Positions 1-7,636 of a DNA stretch of 64,000 bases are shown in pieces. A program made the position numbers and the translations under genes. Numbering within the stretch: the first letter of the stretch is position 1; each line of letters starts with the position of its first letter. The notes under the pieces were generated by a model that was not told the DNA's origin, did no database searches, and saw nothing but the letters and a program-made list of their open reading frames with translations. Source of the DNA: Myxococcales bacterium (GTDB taxonomy: Bacteria; Myxococcota; Myxococcia; Myxococcales; Anaeromyxobacteraceae); contig JAJZQX010000016.1 in assembly GCA_021806645.1 (NCBI GenBank), positions 1 through 64,000 of the forward strand, given 5' to 3'.

Positions 1-36
1 AACGTCCATTCCGACCCACATCGTTGTAGTTTTCAT
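1..36 (-). CDS. IS110-like transposase, N-terminal fragment cut by window edge
   Basis: Reading leftward from position 36 the sequence encodes MKTTTMWVGMDV and then leaves the window. IS110-family transposases typically open this way, the 'VGMDV' stretch carrying the first catalytic Asp of their RuvC-like (DEDD) domain. A good ribosome binding site, GAGGAG, lies at 45-50 eight bases before the ATG, which supports this being a genuine start. Only 12 codons are visible, so the family assignment rests on a short match and the gene could be intact or broken outside the window. Confidence 0.5.
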   Translation of the reverse strand, partial: MKTTTMWVGMDV

Positions 37-135
37 TCGATCGGCTCCTCGTTTGCGGCTCTGGCCGCGGCCTTGCCGAGGCTAACCCGCGCTCAACGAG
101 TGAGCCGGTCGTTCCATACTGTCTAGGAGCCCGCC

Positions 136-1044
136 ATGCGCCTCCCTTCATCGCTCCTGGTCTTCGCTTCCCTGCTCGCCGCGCCCTGGCCGGCCTCCGC
201 CGCGCTGCGCGTCGTCACCACCACCGAGGGGCTGGCCGCGCTGGCCCGGGAGGTGGGTGGCGACCGCGTCGTCGTGACCAGCCTTTCCCGCGGCACGCAG
301 GACCCGCACTTCGTAGACGCCAATCCCATGCTGGCGGTCAAGCTGCGCGACGCCGACCTGCTGGTGGACGTCGGCCTCGAGCTGGAGATCGGCTGGCTGC
401 CCCCACTGGTCAACCAGTCGCGCAACGCCGCCATCCAGCCGGGCGGTGCGCATCGGTTCACCGCCGCGAGCGTGATCCAGGTGCTCGACGTCCCCACCGG
501 GGTGGTGGACCGGAGCCGCGGCGACCTCCACCCGGGAGGGAACCCGCACTTCCTCTACGATCCGCGCCGCGGGCTGCAGGTGGCCCGCGGCATCGCGGCC
601 AAGCTCGGCGAGCTCGACCCGGCCGGCGCCGCGGGCTACCAGTCGCGCGCCGCGGCCTTCACCGCGCAGCTCGAGGCGGCCATGGCCCGCTGGAAGGTGC
701 AGCTGGCGCCGCTCCAGGGACGCAAGATCTTCATCCACCACCGGACGCTCACCTACTTCCTCGACTGGTCAGGCCTGCTGAGCGCGGGCGAGATGGAACC
801 GCGCCCGGGCACGCCGCCGTCGTCGCCGCACCTGGCCGACCTGGTGGCGCTGGGCCGCAAGGAGGGGATCAAGGCCTGCGTGGTGGAGAACTACCTCGAC
901 TCGAAGTCGGACGACCTGGTGGCGCGGCTCATCGGCGGGACCGTGGTGCGGATCCCCGGGGACGTGGGCGGCGACGCCACGGCCACCACCTACCAGGCCT
1001 GGATCGACGAGATGGTGCGGCGCATCACGGCGGCGGTGAAGTAG
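136..1044 (+). CDS. Metal ABC transporter substrate-binding protein (TroA/ZnuA-like)
   Basis: Periplasmic metal-binding protein that delivers zinc or manganese to the permease encoded two genes downstream. The first 22 residues form a Sec signal peptide (hydrophobic SSLLVFASLLAAPWPA, cleavage near ASA-A). The mature part has the cluster A-I layout: 'QDPHF' with His58 and 'NPHFLYDP' supply the first two histidine ligands, 'HHRTLTYFLDW' the third region, and 'PGDVGGD' near the C-terminus the acidic ligand. At 302 residues it is of normal size and lacks the long His-rich loop of many ZnuA proteins, so zinc versus manganese cannot be decided. Its TAG stop shares one base with the GTG of the ATPase gene, so the three genes form an operon. 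I saw no clear Zur-type operator upstream. Confidence 0.88.
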   Translation: MRLPSSLLVFASLLAAPWPASAALRVVTTTEGLAALAREVGGDRVVVTSLSRGTQDPHFVDANPMLAVKLRDADLLVDVGLELEIGWLPPLVNQSRNAAIQPGGAHRFTAASVIQVLDVPTGVVDRSRGDLHPGGNPHFLYDPRRGLQVARGIAAKLGELDPAGAAGYQSRAAAFTAQLEAAMARWKVQLAPLQGRKIFIHHRTLTYFLDWSGLLSAGEMEPRPGTPPSSPHLADLVALGRKEGIKACVVENYLDSKSDDLVARLIGGTVVRIPGDVGGDATATTYQAWIDEMVRRITAAVK

Positions 1045-1820
1045 TGGCCACGCCTCCGACGACCACGCTGGTCGCGCTCCGCGGCGCCGCCATCGGCTAC
1101 GGCGGGCGGCCGCTCCTCACCGGCGTCGAACTGCTCGTGTCCCCGGGCGATTTCCTCGCCATGGTCGGCCCCAACGGCGGCGGCAAGACCACCGTGCTCC
1201 GCTCGCTGCTCGGCGCCTTGCCGCTGCTGGCGGGCCAGCGCGAGCTGCCGAGGCCACTGCGCGTCGGTTACGTTCCGCAGCGCGACCACGTGGACGCCAT
1301 CTGGCCGCTCACCGCCGGCGAGGTGGTGCTGATGGGCCGGACGCCGGGGCTCGGGCCGCTGCGCCGGCCCAGGGAGGCCGACCACCGGCTCGTCGCCGCG
1401 GCGCTCCAGCGGGTCGGCATCGGCGAGCTGGCGGCGCGGCGCTACGGCGATCTCTCCGGCGGCCAGCGGCAGCGCACGCTCATCGCCCGGGCGCTGGCGG
1501 CCGAGCCGGAGCTGCTGGCCGTGGACGAGCCGACCAACGGCATGGATCCGGCGGCCGAGCTTGCCACCATGGACGTGCTGCGCGACCTGCACGCTGGAGG
1601 GGTGCTGGCGGTGGTGATGGTCTCGCACCGGCTCGACGCGGTGGCCAATTATGCCCACACGCTCGCCTTCGTCGATCACGAGCGCGGGCTCTTCCGGGTG
1701 GGGTCGCTCGACGAGATGCTCCGCCCCGAGCCGCTCTCGACCCTCTACGGCCGGGCCGTGGAGGTGCGCGAGGTGGGTGGGCGGCGCCTGGTCCAGCCGG
1801 TCTTCGGGGAGCGGCCATGA
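1044..1820 (+). CDS. Metal ABC transporter ATP-binding protein (ZnuC-like)
   Basis: Cytoplasmic ATPase of the metal importer. It shows a Walker A motif 'GPNGGGKTT' near residue 43, a signature motif 'LSGGQRQR' near residue 140 and a Walker B 'LLAVDEPTNGMD' followed by the switch His in 'VSHR'. Length (258 residues) is normal for ZnuC/TroB proteins. The start is GTG at 1044, overlapping the last base of the upstream stop, and no ATG lies nearby in frame. The 3' end overlaps the permease start by four bases (ATGA), so the genes are translationally coupled. Confidence 0.92.
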   Translation: MATPPTTTLVALRGAAIGYGGRPLLTGVELLVSPGDFLAMVGPNGGGKTTVLRSLLGALPLLAGQRELPRPLRVGYVPQRDHVDAIWPLTAGEVVLMGRTPGLGPLRRPREADHRLVAAALQRVGIGELAARRYGDLSGGQRQRTLIARALAAEPELLAVDEPTNGMDPAAELATMDVLRDLHAGGVLAVVMVSHRLDAVANYAHTLAFVDHERGLFRVGSLDEMLRPEPLSTLYGRAVEVREVGGRRLVQPVFGERP

Positions 1821-2656
1821 GCGGGCTCGGAAGCTTCCTGGCCGCGCGGGAGATCTGGCAAACCCCCCTGGTGGCGTCGGTGATGGCCGGGGCCCTGCTC
1901 GGCTTCCTCGGCGTCTACGTGGTCCTGCGCCGGACCGTCTTCGTCTCGGCGGCGCTCACCCAGCTCTCCACGGTCGGCCTGGTGGTCGGCCTCTTCCTCG
2001 AGGAGCGTCTCCACGAGGTGCCGGAGCACGTCCACCACCAGCTCGGCATGGCCATGGGCTTCGCGGTGGCCGGCGCGCTGCTGCTCGGCGCGCTGCGGCC
2101 GAGGCGGCTGCCGGCCGAGGCGACGGTGGGGGCGGCCTGGGTGGCGGCCTCGGCGGCGGTGGTGCTGGGCATCTCGCGGCTGATGCACGCCAGCCACGAT
2201 CTCGGCGGCATGGTCTTCGGCAACGCCGTGGCGGTGCCGGACGACGAGCTCTGGATGATCGGCGGCGTGGCGCTGCTCTGCGCGGCGCTCCACCTCGCCT
2301 TCGCCAAGGAGATCGCCTTCGCCTCCTTCGACCCGGAGACGGCCACCGCGCTGGGGATGCGGGTCCGGCTCTGGGACGCGGTCCTGTCGCTCACCGTCGG
2401 CCTGGCCATCCCGGCCTCCGCGAGGGCGCTGGGCGCGTTGCCGGTCTTCGCGCTGCTCACCTTGCCGGCCTCGGCGGCGCTGCTGCTGGGGCTGCGTTTC
2501 CGGACGGTCTTCGTGGTGGCCACGCTGCTCGGCGTGGTCGCTGCGGCGGGCGGTTACCTGGCCTCCTGGTTCGCCGAGACCCCCACCGGGGCCACCATGG
2601 TGCTGGTCGCGGCGCTGGCGCTGGTGCCGGGTGCGCTGCGGCGCGCCAAGGCTTGA
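1817..2656 (+). CDS. Metal ABC transporter permease (ZnuB/TroC-like)
   Basis: Inner-membrane permease of the zinc/manganese importer, 279 residues with several strongly hydrophobic helices. Recognisable family features are the early 'LLGFLGVYVVLRRTVFVSAALTQ' region (residues about 25-47) and the later 'ALGALPVFALLTLPA' helix that ABC-3 family permeases carry. It begins at an ATG overlapping the ATPase stop codon and is the last gene of the operon. The TGA stop at 2654-2656 lies inside the predicted -35 box of the tRNA gene that follows. Confidence 0.9.
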   Translation: MSGLGSFLAAREIWQTPLVASVMAGALLGFLGVYVVLRRTVFVSAALTQLSTVGLVVGLFLEERLHEVPEHVHHQLGMAMGFAVAGALLLGALRPRRLPAEATVGAAWVAASAAVVLGISRLMHASHDLGGMVFGNAVAVPDDELWMIGGVALLCAALHLAFAKEIAFASFDPETATALGMRVRLWDAVLSLTVGLAIPASARALGALPVFALLTLPASAALLLGLRFRTVFVVATLLGVVAAAGGYLASWFAETPTGATMVLVAALALVPGALRRAKA

Positions 2657-2681
2657 CCCCCCGGCCCTTTGCCGGTACAAA
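2653..2681 (+). promoter_or_regulatory. Sigma-70-type promoter of the initiator tRNA
   Basis: TTGACC at 2653-2658 and TACAAA at 2676-2681 are separated by exactly 17 bases, a near-ideal vegetative promoter. Transcription would start near 2688, about 20 bases before the mature tRNA 5' end. The -35 box includes the stop codon of the upstream permease gene, so operon read-through and tRNA transcription share this DNA. Confidence 0.75.
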
Positions 2682-2704
2682 GCGCCCTCATTCGACTTTC
2701 CACC

Positions 2705-2784
<80 letters not shown>

Positions 2785-2790
2785 GTAAAG

Positions 2791-2820
2791 ACGCCGACCT
2801 CGCTCTCGCGGGGCCGGCGT
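2791..2820 (+). terminator. Possible terminator hairpin after tRNA-fMet
   Basis: ACGCCG (2791-2796) pairs with CGGCGT (2815-2820) seven bases after the tRNA CCA end, followed by TCTCCATTTC. The stem is short, the loop is large and the T-run is poor, so this is a moderate candidate for ending tRNA transcription. Confidence 0.4.
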
Positions 2821-2885
2821 TCTCCATTTCGGGCGGTGCCGGTTCGCCGGGGAGGGCGATGGCCAGTGGCACTCTCGCCCCGGCT

Positions 2886-2929
2886 GGGGTGGGTCAAATC
2901 TTCTTCTGACGTCAGAAGTGACGCTGAGT
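2886..2929 (+). repeat. Palindrome-bearing interspersed repeat, copy 1
   Basis: GGGGTGGGTCAA (2886-2897), five bases, then a perfect 16-base palindrome CTTCTGACGTCAGAAG (2903-2918), then GTGACGCTGAGT in part. The same arrangement, including the palindrome and the trailing TGAGT, recurs at 21942-21985, and a third copy with a different palindrome lies at 22066-22101. This copy abuts the broken end of a hydrolase gene. The stretch 2785-2934 otherwise holds no gene I can support. Confidence 0.7.
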
Positions 2930-2934
2930 CCGCG

Positions 2935-3240
2935 TCAACGATCTGCGGACCTGCGGACGAACGGCGGAGGCTCGGTCAGGGTCAGGTGCTTCGGCGGGCG
3001 CGATGCGATCCGGATCGCGATGGGGCCGGAGAACGACTCAGCGAGCAGCGAAAAGGGGCGATCGGTAGGGAGGCGGGCCATCACCCAGGTCACGAGTTCG
3101 TCGTAGTCGCGCGCAGTGTCGGAGGGGAGGGCTACGAGGCGCGGGTCGAAGGGGAGCGGCGCTTCCGCCAGGCGTGGGGCGAGGAGCCGACCGCCGCCGT
3201 CGAAGCCGGGAAGCAGAACGCAGACTGGGCGGTCGGCCAT
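2935..3240 (-). pseudogene. Alpha/beta hydrolase, 3'-truncated
   Basis: The reading frame starts at ATG 3240 and looks like the N-terminal part of a small alpha/beta hydrolase: a first strand and oxyanion region 'VCVLLPGFDGGG', then a nucleophile elbow at 'LLAESFSGP' where Ser sits in an xSxSG setting. After about residue 86 ('RPPKHL', near 2982) the sequence loses family character and stops at 2935. Hydrolases of this type run beyond 200 residues and would need the later Asp and His of the triad, which are absent. The broken end lies 17 bases from the palindromic repeat, so the loss may be linked to that element. A short functional protein is unlikely but cannot be excluded. Confidence 0.5.
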
Positions 3241-3283
3241 GCCGGGAACATCGTAGCTGCTTTGCTTCCATCTCAGCGTGGTA

Positions 3284-3299
3284 TTACTCCTACAAGTAA
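3284..3299. promoter_or_regulatory. Inverted repeat, candidate VapB operator
   Basis: TTACT (3284-3288) and AGTAA (3295-3299) flank six bases just upstream of the ribosome binding site of the vapB-like gene. Type II antitoxins usually repress their own operon by binding such a repeat over the promoter. Assignment is by position and symmetry only. Confidence 0.4.
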
Positions 3300-3317
3300 G
3301 AGATGAAGGAGGCACGA

Positions 3318-3551
3318 ATGCGTGTGACGACCAAGGGCCAGGTGACCATCCCCGTGGAGATCAGGGAGAAGGCCGGTCTCCTGCCCCACACCGAGGTGGA
3401 GTTCGAGCTGGACGCCAAGGGAGTGCACCTCCGGCGGGCCAAGGCGACGCGCGCCTCGGGACGGGGCGCCGCCGCGGTGGGACGGCTGCGCGGCCAGGCC
3501 ACGGTTCGCATGAGCACGGACGAGATCATGGCGCTGACCCGGCAGCGCTGA
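3318..3551 (+). CDS. vapB: AbrB/MazE-fold antitoxin (VapB-like)
   Basis: Antitoxin that should bind and neutralise the PIN-domain toxin encoded next and repress the operon. The N-terminal 'MRVTTKGQVTIPVEIREKAG' is the swapped-hairpin AbrB DNA-binding motif. The C-terminal half (about residues 45-77) is Arg/Ala-rich and ends in 'STDEIMALTRQR', the type of short helix that inserts into VapC. I chose ATG 3318 rather than the in-frame ATG 3303 because AAGGAGG at 3307-3313 is a strong ribosome binding site for the later codon and would lie inside the gene otherwise. The stop overlaps the toxin ATG by one base. Length is 77 residues. Confidence 0.85.
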   Translation: MRVTTKGQVTIPVEIREKAGLLPHTEVEFELDAKGVHLRRAKATRASGRGAAAVGRLRGQATVRMSTDEIMALTRQR

Positions 3552-3952
3552 TGGCCGTCCTCGTCGACAGCAACGTCATCCTCGACGTGGCCACGGAGGA
3601 CCCCACCTGGGGCGAGTGGTCGGCGGGCGCGCTGTCTCGCGCCGCCGACCGGTCGGTCCTCGTCATCAACCCGATCGTCTTCGCCGAGGTCTCGGTCGGC
3701 TTCGTCCGCGTCGAGGACCTCGAGGAGGCGCTGCCCCCGGAGATCTATCGGCGGGACCCGCTCCCCTACGAAGCCGCGTTCCTGGCGGGGAAGAGCTTCC
3801 TGGCCTATCGGAGACGGGGAGGGCGGCGGCCGGTGCCACTGCCTGACTTCTACATCGGCGCCCACGCCGCGGTGGCGGGTCACCAGTTGCTCACCAGGGA
3901 CGCCGCTCGGTACCGGACCTACTTCCCGCGGCTGACGCTCATCGCGCCCTGA
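3551..3952 (+). CDS. vapC: PIN-domain ribonuclease toxin (VapC-like)
   Basis: Predicted magnesium-dependent endoribonuclease of a type II toxin-antitoxin pair, 133 residues. It starts with the classic 'MAVLVDSNVILDV' (first catalytic Asp at residue 6), carries the conserved acidic 'NPIVFAEVS' (Glu) in the middle and 'PLPDFYIGAHAAV' with the third Asp near residue 98, then 'LLTRDAARYRTYFP', which holds the fourth acidic position. All four PIN acidic residues are present, so the toxin looks active. Its ATG overlaps the antitoxin TGA, giving coupled translation. The pair lies in a small accessory patch next to a decayed second module. Confidence 0.88.
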   Translation: MAVLVDSNVILDVATEDPTWGEWSAGALSRAADRSVLVINPIVFAEVSVGFVRVEDLEEALPPEIYRRDPLPYEAAFLAGKSFLAYRRRGGRRPVPLPDFYIGAHAAVAGHQLLTRDAARYRTYFPRLTLIAP

Positions 3953-3999
3953 CGTGCCACAGATGGCCGAGGGTGGGCTGACCCCGTATACTCGTGTCC

Positions 4000-4293
4000 A
4001 TGCGGCGCGATGTGGCCATCTCGACCCTGCGGGGCTACCTGCCGGCCATTCTGCGGCACTTCGGCGTGCGCCGCATCGCCCTGTTCGGATCCACGGCCCG
4101 TGACGAAGCGCGCGACGACAGCGACCTCGATATCCTGGTCGACTTCTAGACCGGGCCGACGTTCCTCTCGTTCATGGGTCTCCGGGCGTTTCTCCAGGAC
4201 CACACGGGCCGGAGGACCGATCTCGTCACGTCGGACGCCCTGAAGCCGCGAATGCGCCCCGTCGTCGAGCGCGAGGCGGTGGATGTCGCCTGA
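4000..4293 (+). pseudogene. MntA-type nucleotidyltransferase antitoxin, interrupted by an in-frame stop
   Basis: From ATG 4000 the frame encodes a minimal nucleotidyltransferase with 'IALFGSTARDEARDDSDLDI' (the GSxAR...DSDxD active site). A TAG at 4147-4149 follows 'LVDF', after which the same frame continues with family sequence ('FLSFMGLRAFLQDHTGRRTDLV') to TGA 4291-4293. Intact homologues read through this point, so the gene has a nonsense mutation, probably from a CAG or GAG codon. In intact MntA/HepT modules this enzyme AMPylates and silences the HEPN ribonuclease encoded next. The partner here is also reduced to a remnant, which fits decay of the whole pair. Confidence 0.75.
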
Positions 4294-4330
4294 CACCGAG
4301 CGCGACTGGCGCCGCTACGCGGACGACGCC
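4283..4330 (+). pseudogene. Remnant of a HepT-like HEPN toxin start
   Basis: An ATG overlapping the end of the nucleotidyltransferase frame begins 'MSPDTERDWRRYADDA', which resembles the first 16 codons of HEPN/DUF86 toxins (typically ...DWRLYLDDILEA...). After position about 4330 the similarity ends and the frame runs into the glycine-rich gene. The RNase motif (RxxxxH) of HEPN proteins is absent. The reading frame stays open into the downstream gene by chance or after a deletion. The match is short, so this is tentative, but the position directly after an MntA-like gene is exactly where HepT would be. Confidence 0.45.
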
Positions 4331-4369
4331 TCTTCCCGCCGGGGGCCGTTGCGTTGTATGGCTGCGCCC

Positions 4370-5074
4370 ATGAAGACCCTCACCGAGCTCAGCGGCATCA
4401 CCCTGCGGAAGGCGGCGGCGGCCATCGCCGAGGCGAAGCGGTCACTCCCACGGGAGGAGACGCCCGTCGTCGCGGAGGCCGCCGCTCCGGTCGTGTCGCC
4501 CGAGGTCGCCCCGACCGAGCCGGCCGAGCCGGCCGCGCCGCTGGCCGAGGGCGAGGTGGCTCCGGCCGCTGCCGCCGTCGAGGCCGCCCCGCCGACTCCG
4601 GCGGCCCGTCCGGCCGCGCGCCCGGCCGAGGAGATCGAGAGCGAGGCCGCCAGGGCCGCCTTCGACGAGGCGGTGGCGGCCGCGACCGGCCTGTCGGGCG
4701 ATCGGCTGGCCCGCCTGCGCGACGCCGTCAAGGTGGTCGGCCGCCAGATCGAGGACGTGCGCCTGGTCCGCGTCTTCGGACCCGAGGAGCCGGTCCCCGG
4801 CGCCAAGACCGCCAACGGCTTCCAGTACCTGGTGGACGTCGCTCCAGCCTCGATGCGGCAGGCCCCGTCGGCGCACAAGAAGGAGCGCGGCGGTCGCGGC
4901 GGCCCCGGCGGTGGCGGTGGTGGCGGCGGGGGAGGGCGCGGCGGTGGCGGCGGCGGCAAGGGCGCGCCGACCAGCGGCGGCTTCTCGATGGACTCGCTCC
5001 GCGACGATCGGAAGGGGCAGAAGAGCGGCGCCGGCGGCGGGCGCGGCAAGCCGGGCGGCGCCAAGCCCCGGTAG
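4370..5074 (+). CDS. Hypothetical protein with Ala/Pro linker and Gly-rich tail
   Basis: No known function recognised. The protein (234 residues from ATG 4370; ATG 4358 would add four) has three parts: an N-terminal 'MKTLTELSGITLRKAAAAIA' helix, an Ala/Pro/Glu-rich linker (about residues 30-90), a compact charged segment (about 95-165: 'FDEAVAAATGLSGDRLARLRD', 'VGRQIEDVRLVRVFG') that could fold, and a tail of Gly runs with Arg/Lys. The tail resembles nucleic-acid-binding RGG-type regions, which is only a resemblance. The frame extends upstream into the HepT remnant, but the N-terminal sequence of that extension does not fit. Codon use is that of the neighbours. Confidence 0.6.
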   Translation: MKTLTELSGITLRKAAAAIAEAKRSLPREETPVVAEAAAPVVSPEVAPTEPAEPAAPLAEGEVAPAAAAVEAAPPTPAARPAARPAEEIESEAARAAFDEAVAAATGLSGDRLARLRDAVKVVGRQIEDVRLVRVFGPEEPVPGAKTANGFQYLVDVAPASMRQAPSAHKKERGGRGGPGGGGGGGGGGRGGGGGGKGAPTSGGFSMDSLRDDRKGQKSGAGGGRGKPGGAKPR

Positions 5075-5274
5075 GTGGCTCCGAGCACCCCGGAGCACTC
5101 CCCGGCGGCTGCTCGCGAGATGGTCCCTGTCGCACCCTCCATCGGGGTGCCCCGTCAGTGGGTGCGGCATGGAGTGCGCCGCGAGTATAGTTTTGCCTTC
5201 GACTTGCCACCGCTGCTCGGGGGAGTTGCGAGGGCCCATTGGGCGACCACGCCGGCCTCATCCCGCCGCACTCG

Positions 5275-7212
5275 ATGCCGCTCCAGCGGCGGCAGTTCCT
5301 CGATCGCGCCTGGCTCCACTTCGTCGAGGAGGGTGAGGCGGCGGTCGGCCTTCCGCCCGAGATTGCCCGCTCCTGGCGCCGCGCCCGCGAGGCCTACGGG
5401 GTCGATCCAACGCTGCGCCGCCCGCTCCGCACGCTGCGCCCGGGAGAACTGGAGGAGCGGTGCCGGCGGGATCCGGCCTTCCGGCTCGCCCAGCCCATCC
5501 TCGAGGAGTTCGCGCGCCGGCTCGGCTCGATCCAGCACGTGCTGGCCTACTTCGACGCGGCCGGCTGGATGCTCTCCATCCAGGGGCACCGGCCCGCGGT
5601 CGACGGCGTGGCCGAGATCAACTTCGCCCCGGGCGCCTGCTGGTCGGAGGAGTCGGCCGGCACCAACGGCCCCGGCACCGCCATCGCCGAGGGGAAGCCG
5701 GTGGAGGTCTTCGCCTCCGAGCACTTCGTGGAGGCCTGGCAGCCCTGGTCGTGCGCCGGCGCGCCCGTCTTCCGTCCGGGCGAGGCGGCGCCGGTCGGCC
5801 TGGTGGACATCACCGGTCCGTGGGAGGCCCACCACCCGCAGGCGCTGGTCATCGCCAAGGCCATCGCCCGCGCCATCGAGGAGCGGCTGGCGGTCGCGGC
5901 CAGCGTGCGCGACGAGGTGATCCGCTTCGCCTTCCGCGCCGCGCGCGGCCGGGACGAACCCCTCCTGGCGGTGGACGAGGCCGGGCGCATCCTGGCGGCC
6001 AACGGCTCGGCGGCGTCGCGCATCGGCCTCGCCGCGGGCCGCTTGCCTCCCGACCTGCGGCGGGAGGTGGAGCGGCTGGTGGCGGCCGACGGCGCCGCCG
6101 ACGGCGAGATCGCCTGGCGCGACCTCCGGCTGGTCGCCCAGCCCGTGCTCCACCAGGGCTGTCCGGTGGGGGCGGTGCTGCGCGCGCTTCCGGAGGCTCC
6201 AGCCGGCGCACATCGGCCTCGGATCGCCGGCCGCTCCGCCGCTGCAGCCTCCTCCACGCTGCGCTGGGGCTTCGACCAGCTCCTCTTCGAGTCGGAGGCC
6301 ATGCGCGGAGCGGTCGAGCTGGCCCGGGTGGCGGCGCGCAACGCCCTGCCGGTGGTCCTCTTCGGCGAGTCGGGCACCGGCAAGGAACTCTACGCGCAGG
6401 CCATCCACGGCGGCGGACAGCGCGCCGGGGGACCCTTCGTGGCGGTCAACTGCGGCTCCATCCCCGCGCCGCTGCTCGAGGCGGAGCTGTTCGGTTACGA
6501 GGCGGGCACCTTCACCGGCGGCCGGCGCGACGGCAACGCCGGCAAGTTCGAGGAGGCCAACGGCGGCACCATCTTCCTCGACGAGGTGAGCGAGCTCTCT
6601 CCGCCGGGGCAGACCGCGCTGCTGCGCGTCCTGCAGGAGAGCGAGGTGGTGCGGCTCGGCGGCAGCGCACGGCGCCGCATCGACGTCCGGGTGGTGGCCG
6701 CCACCAACAAGGAGCTCAAGGCGGAGGTGGCGGAGGGCCGCTTCCGCCAGGACCTCTTCTACCGGCTCGACGTCCTCTCCATCGCCATCCCACCGCTGCG
6801 CCAGCGCGTCGAGGACATCCCCGGGCTGGCGCAGGCCTTCCTGGGGCAGGCTGAGGCCGAGGTGGGGCGCAGCGGGCTCACCTTCTCCGACGAGGCCATC
6901 GCCGCGCTGCAGGCCTTCGCCTGGCCGGGCAACGTCAGGCAGCTGCGCAACGTGGTGCTGCGCGCCGCCGCCACCGCGCCGCGACCGGAGATCGGCGCGC
7001 CCGACCTTCCCGCCGAACTCCTCTCCCTGCCGGGCTCGCCGCCAGCGCCGCCAAGGGCCGACCTCTCCCGCGACACCGACAAGCTGGCGCTCTCCCTCCT
7101 GCTGGGCCGGTGCGAGTGGAACGTCGCCAGGGCGGCCGCCGAGCTCGGCGTCTCGCGCATGACGCTCTACCGGCGCATGCAGCGCCATGGCCTGGAGCGC
7201 CCCCCGCGCTGA
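5275..7212 (+). CDS. AcoR-like sigma-54-dependent transcriptional activator
   Basis: Enhancer-binding protein of 645 residues that should activate sigma-54 RNA polymerase. Order: N-terminal helices and a GAF-like sensor (about residues 70-190, with '[20 protein letters not shown]' typical of AcoR proteins), a PAS-like region (about 235-305), an AAA+ domain (Walker A 'GESGTGKE' at 364, Walker B 'GGTIFLDE' with Asp436) and a C-terminal Fis-type helix-turn-helix ('[20 protein letters not shown]'). The sigma-54-contacting loop reads GTFTGG (411-416) where GAFTGA is canonical; Phe and Thr are kept. I chose ATG 5275; a TTG at 5239 would add 12 residues. The gene converges on the aldehyde dehydrogenase pair, which has a sigma-54 promoter, its likely target. 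AcoR relatives sense acetoin or aldehydes. Confidence 0.88.
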   Translation: MPLQRRQFLDRAWLHFVEEGEAAVGLPPEIARSWRRAREAYGVDPTLRRPLRTLRPGELEERCRRDPAFRLAQPILEEFARRLGSIQHVLAYFDAAGWMLSIQGHRPAVDGVAEINFAPGACWSEESAGTNGPGTAIAEGKPVEVFASEHFVEAWQPWSCAGAPVFRPGEAAPVGLVDITGPWEAHHPQALVIAKAIARAIEERLAVAASVRDEVIRFAFRAARGRDEPLLAVDEAGRILAANGSAASRIGLAAGRLPPDLRREVERLVAADGAADGEIAWRDLRLVAQPVLHQGCPVGAVLRALPEAPAGAHRPRIAGRSAAAASSTLRWGFDQLLFESEAMRGAVELARVAARNALPVVLFGESGTGKELYAQAIHGGGQRAGGPFVAVNCGSIPAPLLEAELFGYEAGTFTGGRRDGNAGKFEEANGGTIFLDEVSELSPPGQTALLRVLQESEVVRLGGSARRRIDVRVVAATNKELKAEVAEGRFRQDLFYRLDVLSIAIPPLRQRVEDIPGLAQAFLGQAEAEVGRSGLTFSDEAIAALQAFAWPGNVRQLRNVVLRAAATAPRPEIGAPDLPAELLSLPGSPPAPPRADLSRDTDKLALSLLLGRCEWNVARAAAELGVSRMTLYRRMQRHGLERPPR

Positions 7213-7222
7213 GCACGGCCTC

Positions 7223-7615
7223 TCAGGATCGCAGGAGCTGCTCCGGCCCCTCCACGGCGGCCAGCGCGGCGTGCTCCTCGTCGGTGAAGAGGCGCGAGCG
7301 GGTCAGGAACCTGACCCCCTCCACGCCCTCCAGCGAGAACATGCCGCCGCGCCCGGGTACCACGTCGATGATGAGCTGGGTGTGGCGCCAGTAAGAGAAC
7401 TGCGCGGCGCCCATGTAGAAGGGCTGGCCGCCGATCTCGCCCAGCAAGCGGTCGGCGTCGCCGATCAGCAGGTCACCGCGCGGGTAGCACATGGGGGCGC
7501 TGCCGTCACAGCAGCCACCCGACTGGTGGAAGAGCAGCGGCCCGTGCTTGGCCGCCAGGCGCTCGATGAGCGCCAGGGCGGCCTCGGTGGCGACGACTCT
7601 CGAAGGGAGCGGCAT
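7223..7615 (-). CDS. DUF779 protein linked to aldehyde dehydrogenase
   Basis: A 130-residue soluble protein of the DUF779 family, which commonly sits beside acetaldehyde-type aldehyde dehydrogenase genes. The N-terminal half has a Cys-rich stretch 'LLFHQSGGCCDGSAPMCYP', suggestive of metal binding, followed by 'QFSYWRHTQLIIDVVPGRG'. The biochemical role is not established. It lies 70 bases downstream of the dehydrogenase on the same strand, with a GC-rich hairpin between them, and is probably cotranscribed. The ATG at 7615 is preceded by GAGGA eight bases upstream on the coding strand. Confidence 0.85.
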   Translation of the reverse strand: MPLPSRVVATEAALALIERLAAKHGPLLFHQSGGCCDGSAPMCYPRGDLLIGDADRLLGEIGGQPFYMGAAQFSYWRHTQLIIDVVPGRGGMFSLEGVEGVRFLTRSRLFTDEEHAALAAVEGPEQLLRS

Positions 7616-7636
7616 GGCGGGTCCTCGTGGTGAAAC

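Noticed and set aside
60-135. Zur or MntR operator upstream of the metal importer
   Set aside because: No convincing AT-rich dyad or known box was visible before the ATG.
5155-7188. Minus-strand open frame of 677 codons opposite the AcoR-like regulator
   Set aside because: The plus strand encodes a complete sigma-54 activator with all AAA+ motifs; the antisense frame is a composition artefact.
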